Below are positions 1 to 10,697 of a DNA stretch of 64,000 nt, in pieces. The position numbers and the translations under genes were made by a program. The first letter of the stretch is position 1. The number at the start of each line of letters is the position of its first letter. Source of the stretch: Coemansia sp. RSA 922 (Eukaryota; Kickxellomycota; Kickxellomycetes; Kickxellales; Kickxellaceae); the NCBI GenBank assembly GCA_027577415.1, contig JANBQS010000014.1, forward strand, positions 1 through 64,000, in the 5' to 3' direction. The notes below the pieces were generated by a model. The model was not told the origin of the DNA. It did not search any database and worked only from the letters and a program-made list of their open reading frames with translations.

Positions 1-79
1 ACAATTCTCTCACTACTATGAAATTTCTGGATACTCTTTAGATATTTGGACATTTGCACAGATGTGCTTGACCCTCATA

Positions 80-172
80 CAGTGACCAGCAAAATTGGAC
101 CAATGTTTTTCAGTGTCGACTTCCATCTCGAGTATCTTCCCCTACACCCTTTCTATCACTCTGCGACTAATT
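80..172 (+). repeat. Left terminal inverted repeat of the TIR element
   Basis: It pairs with 1552-1644 in inverted orientation with only scattered substitutions. The inner limit is the shared CTGCGACTAATT block. Confidence 0.85.
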
Positions 173-1551
173 GTTTTGGAGAGCCTAGGGTTGTGAGTAC
201 AACAAATAAATAACTTCTATTTATTCTTTTTGTTATTGGCTATGCTACAAACTTTTAAGCACATATTTTCCCTTCAACTTAGTTTTTTCTCCAAGTGTGT
301 GCAAAACACTCCAGAGTTATTTTCTCAGCAAGCGTTCTTTTGATATGCTGTTTTCTTGTAGTTTTATTTTTCTTGTTATTGTCACTAAATAAAAGTATTC
401 CCTTTGTCAACATTCAAGCACTATCCAGCAAAAGACCAAGAAAGTATTATCCATTAAATTATCAGGTCATTAGGCAATTATACAGCCACCCTTGACATCA
501 GAGCTAGCAATGTAAAACTTCAGTAGTAGGTGTCTACCAAGTATCTCGATAGACCTGTTATAAACCCAAGCCATTCTGAACCCCTTTCGCAATGTTAGCT
601 AACAGACCTGTTTCGTTGGATTATGTTTAGGAGGCATGCCAGGGCTATAAACCCAACCAATGACTGATACGGCAATATTATAATAAAGGCCGTAGTGCAA
701 GTGACAGGTTGTGCACTTGAGAAATTCCGGCTAATGAATACAGTAAAAGCTGAAGCATTTAATGAAAATAGTGAGATATGGCTAACTTTTGTTACAGGGC
801 ACAAGTCCATGGCGACATATAATTGTAGGCTTTTAATGTTACCATACATGACAACATTTGCCAACCTTTGCTCTGACGGTAAAACATATGATAGGATTTG
901 GAGATACGTAATGGCTACCTAGGAACAATAGCACAAACTATAAATAGGCACAAAATAAGAACTGTGATAAAAGCATGTGTGTTCACTGGGCTTGTAGAAC
1001 TTGACTGCCAAAAGTTTTATCTGGTGACAATGTGTCGAATCACAACAATTTATTAATATAATCTTGGGCCTACAGTTGACAATTGCAATCTATTGCCAAC
1101 TGTACTGGCATTCCAAGGTGATTGTGATTGTCTATATCCACTCAGATTTGCTTTATAGGGATAAAGTACTGTTAATTTAGAGCTTATTTACAGCTGACGC
1201 AGCCTTCATTTGTTGTTATCATCGAAGGTCTTTTGCCTTGAGTGAAGTGTTGGCATCAAGATTTTGAGCAGATTTCAATACGGAAGAGTAAGTTGTGGAT
1301 GCTAGTGACAATTACACAACTCCGCGTTACCAAGGAAGAATTCACTCTGTCTGTTGCTCTTGTGTTTGATTATGTTCAGGAAGTTTAAAGGCTCATGGAG
1401 AAGTGAGCGAGATATTGACGATTTAAAGTACAAAATTGAAAAAACTGATAATGTAGTTTTATTTTTTCAAATGCACACACAATAGTTAGTAGTAAACAAT
1501 GTTCTACTAGAATTTTATGCATTGTAGCACTGACCAGTGACTATCTAAAAA

Positions 1552-1644
1552 AATTAGTCGCAGAGCGATAGGAAGGGTGTAGGGGAAGATACTCAAGTTG
1601 GGAGTTGACATTGAAAAACATTGGTCCAATTTTGCTGGTCACTA
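1552..1644 (-). repeat. Right terminal inverted repeat of the TIR element
   Basis: It is the reverse-complement partner of 80-172. The outermost base differs (A instead of the G expected from the left end). TA follows at 1645-1646. Confidence 0.85.
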
Positions 1645-1646
1645 TA

Positions 1647-2101
1647 CTTGTCAAAGATATATGATGTTAGTCCAGGAAAAAAAAAAAAAACCTAAAGGTA
1701 TATGCTTTAATTCTTTCTTTCCAAATAGTGTTCGTCCATAGCAGAGATATGCATGCCTTGATTCTTGGAAAATAGAACACGGAAATATAAATGGGTATCT
1801 AACTTTAGAGTATTAGAAAATTCCTTTCCACAGTAGTCACAGGGAACATAATTTTGAGAAGCGTGTTTGGGCATGGCCGAAAATATTTCTCTTTTGATAT
1901 AAGATGGCAGTGCTGAAAAATATTGAATGTGTTGCGATCCAGTAGGACTTTTCCAACGGTCTTATGAGAAAGTTACATTGACCCTCTTATATATGAAATC
2001 TTTAAAGAATAATCCCTACGTCTTTTTCAAATTTTTATGGCTATCAATCAAGGATAGATATACAAATTTCCAGTTATTTATCATAATAAGAAAAAAAAGC
2101 C
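1647..2101. other. Intergenic, downstream of the P4-ATPase
   Basis: AT-rich DNA between the transposon and the P4-ATPase stop codon, with a poly-A run near 1678-1690. I see no gene. It must contain the 3' end of the minus-strand flippase mRNA. Confidence 0.5.
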
Positions 2102-5100
2102 TTATTCACTATGCGAACGTGGCCGTCCACCTGTATTCCGTCCGACAAAGTTGTTAAACCACAAGCGACGCTCCAATTTATGTTTGGCCGATTCCTGTCG
2201 TCTTTCACAAGCGACCCACGTCATAATACGATGCTCGACGGGGTCTCTAACCGAATACACGGTCTTAATCAGTACGTTGAGACAAATCGCGATAGCAACA
2301 AAGATAATCCACTCGAACCAAAACGCACCCTCTTTCATCAACATATGGAATACCCCCAACACGTTATACCCACTACCAGGTGACTTTGGGTACACGTGGT
2401 TTAGGACGCCATTCCATCCGAACCAAACCGTCAAAGTGAGGATGACGCTGAGATGTGAGAAAATTACCCACCGACGCACATCGATGTAGGCTATTTTGAG
2501 CGTTACAATCAGTACCATGATACTATAGACGACGAACCCAGTGATATAAAGATCATTCGACGATGAGTTGGCGCCTAATGCGAGGTTGGCGGCAAACGGG
2601 AAAAATGCGGCTGTTACTGCGTGTACGATACCGATAAACACCACACGCCACAAGAATAATGGTACAGTAAATAGGTGGTTGCGTGGACCCATGTCGCGGT
2701 ACAACTCAGGGTATGCCAATAAAGTATCAGGCTGCAGATCTTGCTCAAAGATACCAACGACGAGAACTGGCAAGATGGAGAACAACGTATTGTACATGGA
2801 CAGAGTCCAACTCTCGAACAGTGACGTGCCGCTGAATCCAGTGTAGAACTGGAATATGAGCTGAGTAGCATAGAACGCCATGCACTTGTAGAACGTACCC
2901 ATGATAAACATCGATACACGCACGTAGCTCCACCGACCATGTACCAAGAGCAGTTTTTGTAGGAACCGGAATTGACCGATAGAGAAATCAGCCGCACGAC
3001 TAGCTTGCAGTCCTTCTTGCCCCGCAATACCAATACCGACGTGAGCCTCCTGGATCATAGCAATATCGTTACCACCGTCGCCGATCGCCAGAGTTACCAT
3101 GTACTTGTCGTTATCGTGCGTAAACAGATCACGTATAGGGTTTATTAGCCACCGGCGCCACCCGCTTTTACGAGCAGATGAGTTTGGGCCACCGCCTTCG
3201 CAACGTACACGCATGTTATGTACGATAAGTGCCTTTTGCGATGGCGAGACTCGCGAGCAAATAACCGCGTCACAGAGTGTACCAAGTGTCAGGAATCGGT
3301 CCAGGATCCCCTTGTCGGCGTGTTCTTCTAGCAAAGCCAAAGTCTCGCCATCAATGACAACCGCCAACGACGCTCCACTACCGCCTACAGCCGGTGCTTC
3401 TCCGGGACCGCTAGGTTTCTCGTCAACTCCACGAGTACGCATAGATGACGACGATGAGGAAGACTGTTCAAGAGGCAGTGGCTGGTTTCCACGGTTGGTG
3501 GATGGCTTTTCGTTTGATACGCTGGTAGTCGCCGCCGAAGAAGCGCGCTCAATAACAGCTGGACACGTTGGGTGGATAGGAGACACTCCCGCGGTGTCAG
3601 GCCGAGCACTCACGCCAAGAGTAGTTGGTGTCGCGCAGCCCACAGTATCAGCCCACTCGATCTCAGTCGGGGGCGCCCCATGGTAAACATTGCCAACGGC
3701 GCTGGTAGCAGCAGCGATCGACGAAGAAGTCAACGAAGGATGGTCGCCTCTTTCCTTATCATCTCTGTAGCCCTCCGACTTTGCTTGCTGGTCAACCGGT
3801 TCTGGACACTCACCTCTAGCAATAACTCCACCCTCAAGGTCTTTACGGCTGCGTAGGCGGCGTGGATCGAGCATATTGCCAAAGCGCTTAAACCCACGAG
3901 CAAGCCTCTGTCTCTTTGTCAATCTCTCGAACCGCTCATCGACAGAAAGCACCAAGGAACGAGCGACATCCAAAGCCTCTGTAATCAGCCGATTCAAGGC
4001 ATCGTAATCGGTCATTGACTGCATAACCAAGAGCGTCATCTTGCCACTCTGGCCCGACAACAAGGCCTTATCCAATTTGGTCTGCTCTACGACCTCAGTG
4101 TCAAGCAGTCGACAGGATTTGCCAATATTAATGGCAGTCTCGACCTTGTCACCAGTCAGCATCCAGACGCGAATACCAGCACGACGAAGTTTGAAGATAG
4201 TTTCGGGTACACCAGCTTGCAGCCTATCTTCGATAGCAGATATACCGGAGAGCATGAGGTCGTGCTCAATCTCTTCGCACACAGCCTCGACCTGCTGCTG
4301 CCGACTCACCAGAGCCGTAGATGCAGCCAAATGACGCTGGTGCCAGGACTCGTAGTAGTCGGCAGGCACCTCGCGATGGGCATAAACCAATGTGCGTAGT
4401 CCCTCGGTCGAGAACTGATGCAGTGCTTCGAGAGCCCGACCACGAGCCCACTCCTCTTCCTCGCGCGATGGCGTCGAGAACGATGGCGGCATTTCTACGT
4501 GTCCCTGGGTATCGCCAAAACTACTAGCTTCGCTAAAGGCACTAAACTGCGAGTCGCTCATCAGGCGTCGGTGCTGTTGTCTAGCGACTTGTCGGAACGG
4601 TGACCGAGGCGATGCGTAGGCGGGCAAAATAAGCGGAGAAGATAATGGCATTTGACCAAGCTCGTCGTCAGTACCTCCCATGTCGTAGTCGCTATCGTCT
4701 GCGGCGCCAGCTAATGGCGAGTAATACGGGTGCTGGCCATTACCAAGCTCGCCATTGTCGTTGCCATCGCCGTCATAGGCTGGTCCTCCACCACGATGAC
4801 TTAAACGCGACGCCACACGCTGAGGATGCGCCAACGCACTAGGCGACAGAGGAGCCAATGGCTCACCGGCAGCAAAGGGAGTATCGGGAGTAGCCATTGA
4901 TCGCACGAACTCGGCTTGACTAGCCACAGACGAATTACGCGAATGGAGGTAAGCAGCACTCGGATGCGACAGCTTGCGACGTAAAGCAGGAGGCCCCTCA
5001 TGCGCAACAGCCGGTGGCGGTGGACGAGGAATAAACGAGACATCGGCGGGATCAGATCTGATACTCTCCAAGTTAGCCAAACGCGGCCACAAGGCAGAGT

Positions 5101-8100
5101 CAGCGCCCTTCGACATCATAACGATACGACCGTCGGGACAGCGGTAAATAACTGACATGCGTTTACGCGCACTAGAGAACTCCAATACATCCAGCACCTC
5201 ATAATTACCCAGACGGTCAGTAGGATCAGGCGCAGGTACGCCACGGTCAAAACTCTCATTCTCGGCCTTCTTTGCAGCACTCGGTGGAGCGGAGTTGAGG
5301 AGGATCTCGTTAGCCAATGACTCGCTGAAATCGCGCATACGCTCTGAGGCCACAACTCGTAGTTGGACTAGTGGTCCTGCGCGATTATTCATTACATAGC
5401 CGAGCTCAGCCGCCGCTGCCACCAGAGCCTTTTCGTCGGGTGATGTTGCTTGATATCCCGTGATCCGGCCAGTCAGCGGATCGCGGTCAGGCTGCACAGT
5501 GTGGCAGAGCGCGAGGCAGCGGAGGAACCACTCAGCACGAGACCTAAATACATCAGTCGGTGGCGATAATCCATCCATGATGGTACGCGACGACGGCAGG
5601 GCCTGCAGATCAGAGACCGGAGCATCGTCTGCAGCTGGAGTATGCGTCTCGGGTCCATTACCAGTATTGTCGACTAGATCTGGGTCAGCGTCATCATCGG
5701 TAGGTAAGGAATCCTCGAGTCGCATAGGCGAGAAGCGCAAGCTCGATGAGGGTGGCGGAACAGCGGAGGCGGCGGCTGATGACAGGCCGCGTGAGTGGCC
5801 AAAGGGCGACCGGCGACCAGCACCAGTGCCGGCAGCTGCGCGGTTTGTGACCGCCAGCTGCTGCAGAGTGCGAGCGCCAGCAATGGGCGTGCCCAGACCT
5901 TGGAATATGGGCGCAGACGCAGGCAAGCTTTGCTGACGGCGATGAAAGAGATTGGTAGGAGTAGTAGCCATCTGGGCCCTACGCAATGTCGGAGACTGAA
6001 AACCATTACCAGCACCAGCAGCAGATGACGGCGGACGCATAAAAGACAAGCGCGAAGAAGTGCGTTCATCGGCAGCCACCGACTCGTTAGCGACAACATT
6101 GGTTGCCTGTAGCCGATCGAGATCCATGTGCAAGTACGAGAAACCAGCTACCATGACGGCGCGCAGCTTCATAATGTTCTCCGTCAGCGTGCCCGTCTTG
6201 TCGCTAAACACGTAGCGCACCATGCCCAGGTCCTCGTTGATAGCCGTTGTGCGGGCTTCGGCGCGCGAGTCAGACTCGGCGTGGTACATGGAGACGTCCT
6301 GCTGAATGAACCAGCACTGGAAGATCTTGACAGCCTCCAGCGTGACATAAAGCGAGATGGGGATCAGGGCGTTCATCATGACAATGTACCCAAAGATCAG
6401 CGCCGTCGCCGGCATGCGCGACCCAGCCAGGTACCAGTGCTGGCCGTGGTTGACGTGGTGCCAGTGGATGCCCAAGGCCGAGAAGATAAAACACAGCACC
6501 AGCAGCAGCAGAAAGACCAGCACGACGATGCGGTTGGTGATCCGCTGCGTCTGCGGCGCCTTGGTGCGCACGTTGCGCGTGGCGTTGAGCCGCAGGCGAG
6601 TGTGCTCGCCAGCATAGACCACCTGGGCGTAGACGTAGGCTGTGTTGCGCAGCACCGAGCCGCGCAGCAGCAGCTGGTTGGGAGTCAGTGGGAAGCGGCG
6701 CCCGCCGATCTCCATAAAGCCCTCGAAGGCGTACAGCTCGGGGCTGGGCGGCTCGACGTAGGTGAAGGCGTTGAAGGCAGCGAGCTGCTCGGGCGTCTGG
6801 ATCTCAGCGTTGGTGGCGTCCAGCGCCTGCTTCTGCTTCAGCGTCGTCTCGCCGTCCAACGCTGCTGTCTCCACAAAACACGTGCCGTCGAATCCCGACG
6901 ACGCGACGACCACGCAGTCGGCGGGGATCCAATCGTCCTTGCTAATCATCAGAAGATCTCCGACCTGCACGTTCTCCCACCGCTTGCGCTTCCACCGGCA
7001 ACTCATGTTGGGCGGCAGCGGATTGGCTGCCGCAGAGTCAGCAGCGGGCACTTCTTCGACAACGTCGTTGAAGGCCACCGTAGGACCAACCACCTTGGGC
7101 GCTGCCGGAGTAGCGATGACGTCGATCTCACATGCGCCGGCCAGTGGCGACGATACGCCAGGCCTGGGCGTGTGGGGCATGGCCGGGCTGCCAGGCCCAC
7201 TGCTGCGCCAGCTGCGCAGACTAGCGACGCGTCGGCCAATACGCCGGCGCAACAACGACTCGGCCAAAGTGGCGCCTGCGACCAATGCCTCGTTATCAGA
7301 CGCCGAGTCATGGCTCGCTTGGTCATCGGCCGGCGCGCCAGCAGCCGCCTCGTCGTCATCGTCCGAGTCCTCTTGCTCGCGCTTCTTGCGCCGACTGTCA
7401 TCGATGCGCGAGCCAATGGCATGGCGGATGCTAGCGCCAGCTCCAATGACTGCGCCACCCCAGCGACGAGCCTTTGCCACTGTCGAGCGGCCTATGTCGT
7501 GGATGCTCTGCGAGCTGCGCATGCGGAAGCTGTGGATGCTCTGAGACCCGCGATGCCGTAGTCCTCTGAAATTAAAAGCAACGTGGTCCTGATCGTGCAC
7601 TTTGACTTTGAGCACCCGAGTGCGCTGAGCATTCTCGGCATGGTCCATGCGATGCCGCCGCAGATCGTCAAACCCTTCGTGCGCAATCGACAGGCTAACG
7701 AAAATGCACAGCGGCAGTACTGTACTCCATCGCCCGGTCGTCGACCACCCAGGTACCTGCTGCAGCGCTGCGATAAACAAGAAATACACGTTGGCCACTT
7801 TGGAAAACTGCGCTGCAAACTGCGCCGGCAAGAAAGTGACGACGTTGTAGCGTGCTGTGGAAATTGCGTTCTTTGGGTAGTCGTACGACACCTCATAGTG
7901 CACACGCTTAGTCAACGATGCAGGCACAGTGACAGTCTCGTCGGGAAACCGCAGCCGCTGTCGGAACGAGTGTCCGCCTGACCACTCATCAGACGCGGCG
8001 TCCAAAAAGAACCCAGGCATCGGAATGCCGATGCTCGACTCTGGCGCAGCCGCCATTATTGGCCCGGGCGTAATAGCCACATTCAGTGGAGAATCACCCG

Positions 8101-8611
8101 ACCCTGGCGCAAGTCTCATCGCTGCTGCAGTGGCATCCAAAGACATGCGCGTGGCTATGCCGCCAGCCCACTCGCCCGACGCCGGTCGCGACAACCCAGT
8201 CGGCACCGACCCAGTGCTTACGCGGCGCCGGACAAAGCGGCGACTACGCGTGCGCATACGGCCCAGCAGCTCCTCGCCAGCCGTCAGGTCTTCGCCCATA
8301 ACCGCCGTGCGCTGGTGCGAAGCCGTTGTGGCCGCTGCTGTCTGCAACGCTGCCGCCGCTGCTCGTGGATCTGCCAGCCGCAAAGCACGGGCTGTAACAC
8401 TACGCATACGCCCATAGTGCGTCAGCTTTGTCATCTTCCCGCCCTGCACACCAGCGTTGCCCGGCGTTGTCGGCGACACTGCTGCTGCGTCCATGCTGGC
8501 TCGCCGCATAATCGTGGTGTCGATAGTCATTGACGCTGCCTGTCGTTCGGCATTGCGCTCATCGCCAGCCCGGACATTGCTGCTACTGTTGCGGTTAGCG
8601 GTGCGCCCCAT
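2102..8611 (-). CDS. DNF3: P4-type ATPase phospholipid flippase, Dnf3-like, very large
   Basis: A lipid flippase moves phospholipids from the outer or lumenal leaflet to the cytosolic leaflet. Visible family marks, counted from the ATG at 8611: first membrane pair with PGWSTTG near residue 288; the P4 actuator motif DGET near 586; PISL in TM4 near 750; catalytic phosphorylation site DKTGTLT near 804; LTGDKVETAINIG near 1490; hinge GDGGNDIAMIQEAHVGIGI near 1843; then a C-terminal membrane block to about residue 2140. The PGWSTTG plus DDxRRHRxD region resembles fungal Dnf3 more than Dnf1/2 or Drs2 (from memory). At about 2169 residues it is far longer than the usual 1300-1650. The extra length is Ser/Ala/Gly-rich low-complexity sequence at the N terminus (about 1-220), after TM2 (about 330-530) and inside the nucleotide-binding domain. 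The frame extends three codons upstream only through a GTG. The gene is uninterrupted, with no intron needed. Confidence 0.9.
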   Translation of the reverse strand: MGRTANRNSSSNVRAGDERNAERQAASMTIDTTIMRRASMDAAAVSPTTPGNAGVQGGKMTKLTHYGRMRSVTARALRLADPRAAAAALQTAAATTASHQRTAVMGEDLTAGEELLGRMRTRSRRFVRRRVSTGSVPTGLSRPASGEWAGGIATRMSLDATAAAMRLAPGSGDSPLNVAITPGPIMAAAPESSIGIPMPGFFLDAASDEWSGGHSFRQRLRFPDETVTVPASLTKRVHYEVSYDYPKNAISTARYNVVTFLPAQFAAQFSKVANVYFLFIAALQQVPGWSTTGRWSTVLPLCIFVSLSIAHEGFDDLRRHRMDHAENAQRTRVLKVKVHDQDHVAFNFRGLRHRGSQSIHSFRMRSSQSIHDIGRSTVAKARRWGGAVIGAGASIRHAIGSRIDDSRRKKREQEDSDDDDEAAAGAPADDQASHDSASDNEALVAGATLAESLLRRRIGRRVASLRSWRSSGPGSPAMPHTPRPGVSSPLAGACEIDVIATPAAPKVVGPTVAFNDVVEEVPAADSAAANPLPPNMSCRWKRKRWENVQVGDLLMISKDDWIPADCVVVASSGFDGTCFVETAALDGETTLKQKQALDATNAEIQTPEQLAAFNAFTYVEPPSPELYAFEGFMEIGGRRFPLTPNQLLLRGSVLRNTAYVYAQVVYAGEHTRLRLNATRNVRTKAPQTQRITNRIVVLVFLLLLVLCFIFSALGIHWHHVNHGQHWYLAGSRMPATALIFGYIVMMNALIPISLYVTLEAVKIFQCWFIQQDVSMYHAESDSRAEARTTAINEDLGMVRYVFSDKTGTLTENIMKLRAVMVAGFSYLHMDLDRLQATNVVANESVAADERTSSRLSFMRPPSSAAGAGNGFQSPTLRRAQMATTPTNLFHRRQQSLPASAPIFQGLGTPIAGARTLQQLAVTNRAAAGTGAGRRSPFGHSRGLSSAAASAVPPPSSSLRFSPMRLEDSLPTDDDADPDLVDNTGNGPETHTPAADDAPVSDLQALPSSRTIMDGLSPPTDVFRSRAEWFLRCLALCHTVQPDRDPLTGRITGYQATSPDEKALVAAAAELGYVMNNRAGPLVQLRVVASERMRDFSESLANEILLNSAPPSAAKKAENESFDRGVPAPDPTDRLGNYEVLDVLEFSSARKRMSVIYRCPDGRIVMMSKGADSALWPRLANLESIRSDPADVSFIPRPPPPAVAHEGPPALRRKLSHPSAAYLHSRNSSVASQAEFVRSMATPDTPFAAGEPLAPLSPSALAHPQRVASRLSHRGGGPAYDGDGNDNGELGNGQHPYYSPLAGAADDSDYDMGGTDDELGQMPLSSPLILPAYASPRSPFRQVARQQHRRLMSDSQFSAFSEASSFGDTQGHVEMPPSFSTPSREEEEWARGRALEALHQFSTEGLRTLVYAHREVPADYYESWHQRHLAASTALVSRQQQVEAVCEEIEHDLMLSGISAIEDRLQAGVPETIFKLRRAGIRVWMLTGDKVETAINIGKSCRLLDTEVVEQTKLDKALLSGQSGKMTLLVMQSMTDYDALNRLITEALDVARSLVLSVDERFERLTKRQRLARGFKRFGNMLDPRRLRSRKDLEGGVIARGECPEPVDQQAKSEGYRDDKERGDHPSLTSSSIAAATSAVGNVYHGAPPTEIEWADTVGCATPTTLGVSARPDTAGVSPIHPTCPAVIERASSAATTSVSNEKPSTNRGNQPLPLEQSSSSSSSMRTRGVDEKPSGPGEAPAVGGSGASLAVVIDGETLALLEEHADKGILDRFLTLGTLCDAVICSRVSPSQKALIVHNMRVRCEGGGPNSSARKSGWRRWLINPIRDLFTHDNDKYMVTLAIGDGGNDIAMIQEAHVGIGIAGQEGLQASRAADFSIGQFRFLQKLLLVHGRWSYVRVSMFIMGTFYKCMAFYATQLIFQFYTGFSGTSLFESWTLSMYNTLFSILPVLVVGIFEQDLQPDTLLAYPELYRDMGPRNHLFTVPLFLWRVVFIGIVHAVTAAFFPFAANLALGANSSSNDLYITGFVVYSIMVLIVTLKIAYIDVRRWVIFSHLSVILTLTVWFGWNGVLNHVYPKSPGSGYNVLGVFHMLMKEGAFWFEWIIFVAIAICLNVLIKTVYSVRDPVEHRIMTWVACERRQESAKHKLERRLWFNNFVGRNTGGRPRSHSE

Positions 8612-9034
8612 GGAAGTCACTGCCCTGGAATAATATGTATACGCTTAGTAGATAAAAAAGAAAGGACCTTTCTCTCTCTCTCTGACCAGGTTGAAATCGT
8701 GATAAAAATGAAATAAAAAATAATAGATATTAAAAAAAAAAAAACACCCCGTGTCAAGATAATGCAGCCAAAAAAGAACGAACGAAAGAAAGAAGAGAAA
8801 ATTGGCCCTAGCGTGCACTCCGCCTTTTTTGCCCTCCACTCAACAGCTGATTCGCCTTAACGCGCGCGCGCGCTGAGTCAGCCCAACTTTTTTTTTCCAC
8901 TTGACGTTAAACGATAATCATCCCCCACGCTTCCTGAGAATGTGACAACAAAGATTCTCACACACTCCCAGAGTCATATATGTGCATATATACACACACC
9001 TCATGGTCTAATACATAAAAGTATTTATTAATGT
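8612..9034. other. Upstream region of the flippase gene
   Basis: 423 bp between the flippase start and the NDUFB8 stop; both genes are on the minus strand. It holds a CT-rich microsatellite (8670-8683), poly-A/T tracts and a GCGCGCGCGC run near 8861-8870. The flippase promoter should be here. I see no gene and no clear TATA box. Confidence 0.5.
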
Positions 9035-9535
9035 CTACTTTTTGACAGCTGACAACGAAGCTTCTTCGATTGAAGAAGCCAATGTACGAGTCGGCACTCC
9101 GCCGAGTTCTTCCTTGAGCCCACCATAAGGGTAATAAGCACGCATATACGGTCTCTCGCCTCTAGCTTTCGAGATAACAAAATACACCGTACCAAGTGTC
9201 AAGACAAATCCTGCCCACATTTTGCCAACGGTCTTCCATCCCGGAGACCAGTACTGTGTGGGTGCCCACATATTTAGAATCTCGTCTTGTTCGGGGATAG
9301 GCTCTCCGAAATTCCTCCTCATCTGACGGTCCCACCATCCACGCTGTGGCCGTTCTTCGGCAAACCGTTGTGGCAAGTTTGGGTAATCTCCAATTTGTGG
9401 CTCAGGGTCGATATAGTACTTTTTCTTGTACTGAGACGTTGATTCGAAACGTACTCCTCCAAGCATTGTACGTCCCGCTAGTACACGACTCTGCTTGGAT
9501 AGCAGAGTACCACAACCAACCAGTGCGCGATTCAT
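9035..9535 (-). CDS. NDUFB8: Mitochondrial complex I subunit NDUFB8
   Basis: Accessory subunit of the membrane arm of NADH:ubiquinone oxidoreductase. The diagnostic block YIDPEPQIGDYPNLP is followed by a Trp-rich segment, a NWGEP-like FGEPIPE motif, one membrane segment (around GFVLTLGTVYFVIS) and a C-terminal PYGGLKEELGG block matching the YPYNNLYLERGG region of animal NDUFB8. The chosen start gives 166 residues beginning MNRALVGCGTLL, a basic, acid-free mitochondrial presequence. An ATG 60 bp upstream (9595) is in frame but adds a Phe-rich stretch, so I treat it as leader. It is divergent from SNF8 across about 260 bp. Confidence 0.88.
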   Translation of the reverse strand: MNRALVGCGTLLSKQSRVLAGRTMLGGVRFESTSQYKKKYYIDPEPQIGDYPNLPQRFAEERPQRGWWDRQMRRNFGEPIPEQDEILNMWAPTQYWSPGWKTVGKMWAGFVLTLGTVYFVISKARGERPYMRAYYPYGGLKEELGGVPTRTLASSIEEASLSAVKK

Positions 9536-9794
9536 GATTTTTAAAATAAAAAATAAGAATAGAAAATGTTTGTGAAAGAAACCAAAAAGGCTCATTTATC
9601 TCACACTTGAAATCGCTATCTAGATTAATGCATTGATTTGATTGTTGGTGATTTTCGCTATTCTTGGCTCAGCCAAAATAAAAATAAAAAAGGACTGCAC
9701 AGCTGCGTCACTTGCTTTATTTTTTTGTACAATTTCTTATTATACAATTAATTTTTTATTTTCACTCTCTCAATCTATCAGTCTATTTCCCAGA
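9536..9794. promoter_or_regulatory. Shared promoter of NDUFB8 and SNF8
   Basis: A 259-bp AT-rich gap between two divergent starts, so both promoters must lie here. No canonical TATA box stands out; T-rich tracts occur toward SNF8. Confidence 0.5.
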
Positions 9795-10615
9795 ATGCGC
9801 AAAGCTGTGGGAATTGGTGGTCTGCGTCGACAAGAGGCAGAACGTCGTGCACTATCTCAAAAGGGAACTGAACTGGCTCAACGAGAAATAGAAAAGGTAC
9901 GAGACCCTAACAAAAAATACATCACCTCTCAAAGAAAACCGACTTTTTCCACGTAAACTAACTCACTTTTTAGTTGTAGCTTCGGGAGCAAATCGCTGTC
10001 ATGAAGTCAAACCTCGAAGATTTTGTCAGCGTGCACCAACGGGAGATCCGCAGCGACCCAGTATTCCGCGTACAAGTACAGAGAATGTGCCAGTTGATAG
10101 GCGTAGACCCACTAGCATCACGAAAAGGATACATGGCCGAACTCTTGGGTGTCGGCGACTTTTACTGCGAACTTGGTATCCAAATCATAGATATCTGTGT
10201 GGGCACTAGGTCAGTTAACGGAGGTCTGATAGAATTGGATGAACTGCGACGTAGGTTGATCCAACGAAGACTAAAGGGTAGTGAGCCGATAGTTGAGGAC
10301 GATATTCGACGGGCTATTAGTCAGTTGAAACCGTTGAAGAGCGGGTATAAGATTATCGACTTTGGGAAACGCAAAATGGTACAGAGCGTAGCGAGAGAAA
10401 TGAACTCTGATTTTTCAACGGTATTGACTTTGGCACAGTATACGAACAAATTTACAAAAGAGGATATTCGTCTGGCCTGGAGTTGGGACTTTGACCGTAT
10501 ACATGCATGTGTCAATGATATGCTGTGTTTGGGTATTATCTGGATAGATGAACCTGACGATTGTTGTGAGCCAGAATACTGGGTACCAGCATTCTTTCAT
10601 TCTAATCCAAACTGA
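9795..10615 (+). CDS. SNF8: ESCRT-II subunit Snf8/Vps22, one intron
   Basis: ESCRT-II sorts ubiquitinated cargo into multivesicular bodies. Two coding exons, 9795-9896 and 9980-10615, encode 245 residues. Exon 1 reads MRKAVGIGGLRRQEAERRAL, matching the RRGVGAGAI start of human SNF8. Exon 2 carries the family core: VQRMCQLIGVDPLASRKG, then LLGVGDFYCELGIQIIDIC, then two winged-helix regions ending in YWVPAFF. The splice is supported by reading frame: exon 1 ends exactly at a codon, the donor is GTACGA, a CTAAC branch point sits near 9958, and the acceptor TAG at 9977-9979 restores EIEK to LREQIAVMKSNL. The nearer TAG at 9971-9973 would introduce a stop. Length is usual for the family. Confidence 0.93.
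9897..9979 (+). other. SNF8 intron (83 nt)
   Basis: GTACGA donor, CTAAC branch about 20 nt from the acceptor, and TTGTAG acceptor; phase 0. Confidence 0.88.
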
Positions 10616-10697
10616 ATAATAAACATGTTCATCAGTATTTGTATTTGGTTATTAATCTATAAAAACGAAAGAACATTAGCGATGAATTGTTATTTTT

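Larger units (their letters stand above)
80..1644. mobile_element. Non-autonomous TIR DNA transposon, Tc1/mariner-like
   Basis: The two ends are long near-perfect inverted repeats (about 93 bp each). The outer ends read CAGTGACCAGC on the left and, inverted, TAGTGACCAGC on the right. A TA dinucleotide lies directly outside each end (78-79 and 1645-1646), as expected for TA target duplication. CAGTGACC-type termini plus TA sites are typical of Tc1/mariner elements. The 1.38-kb interior holds no frame longer than about 90 codons and no recognisable DDE transposase, so this is a deleted or MITE-like copy that would need a transposase from elsewhere. The few mismatches between the arms suggest moderate age. 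Confidence 0.8.

Noticed and set aside
6128..7561. 477-codon plus-strand frame
   Set aside because: Antisense to the GC-rich start of the P4-ATPase gene, whose translation carries the family motifs. The opposite frame is a composition shadow.
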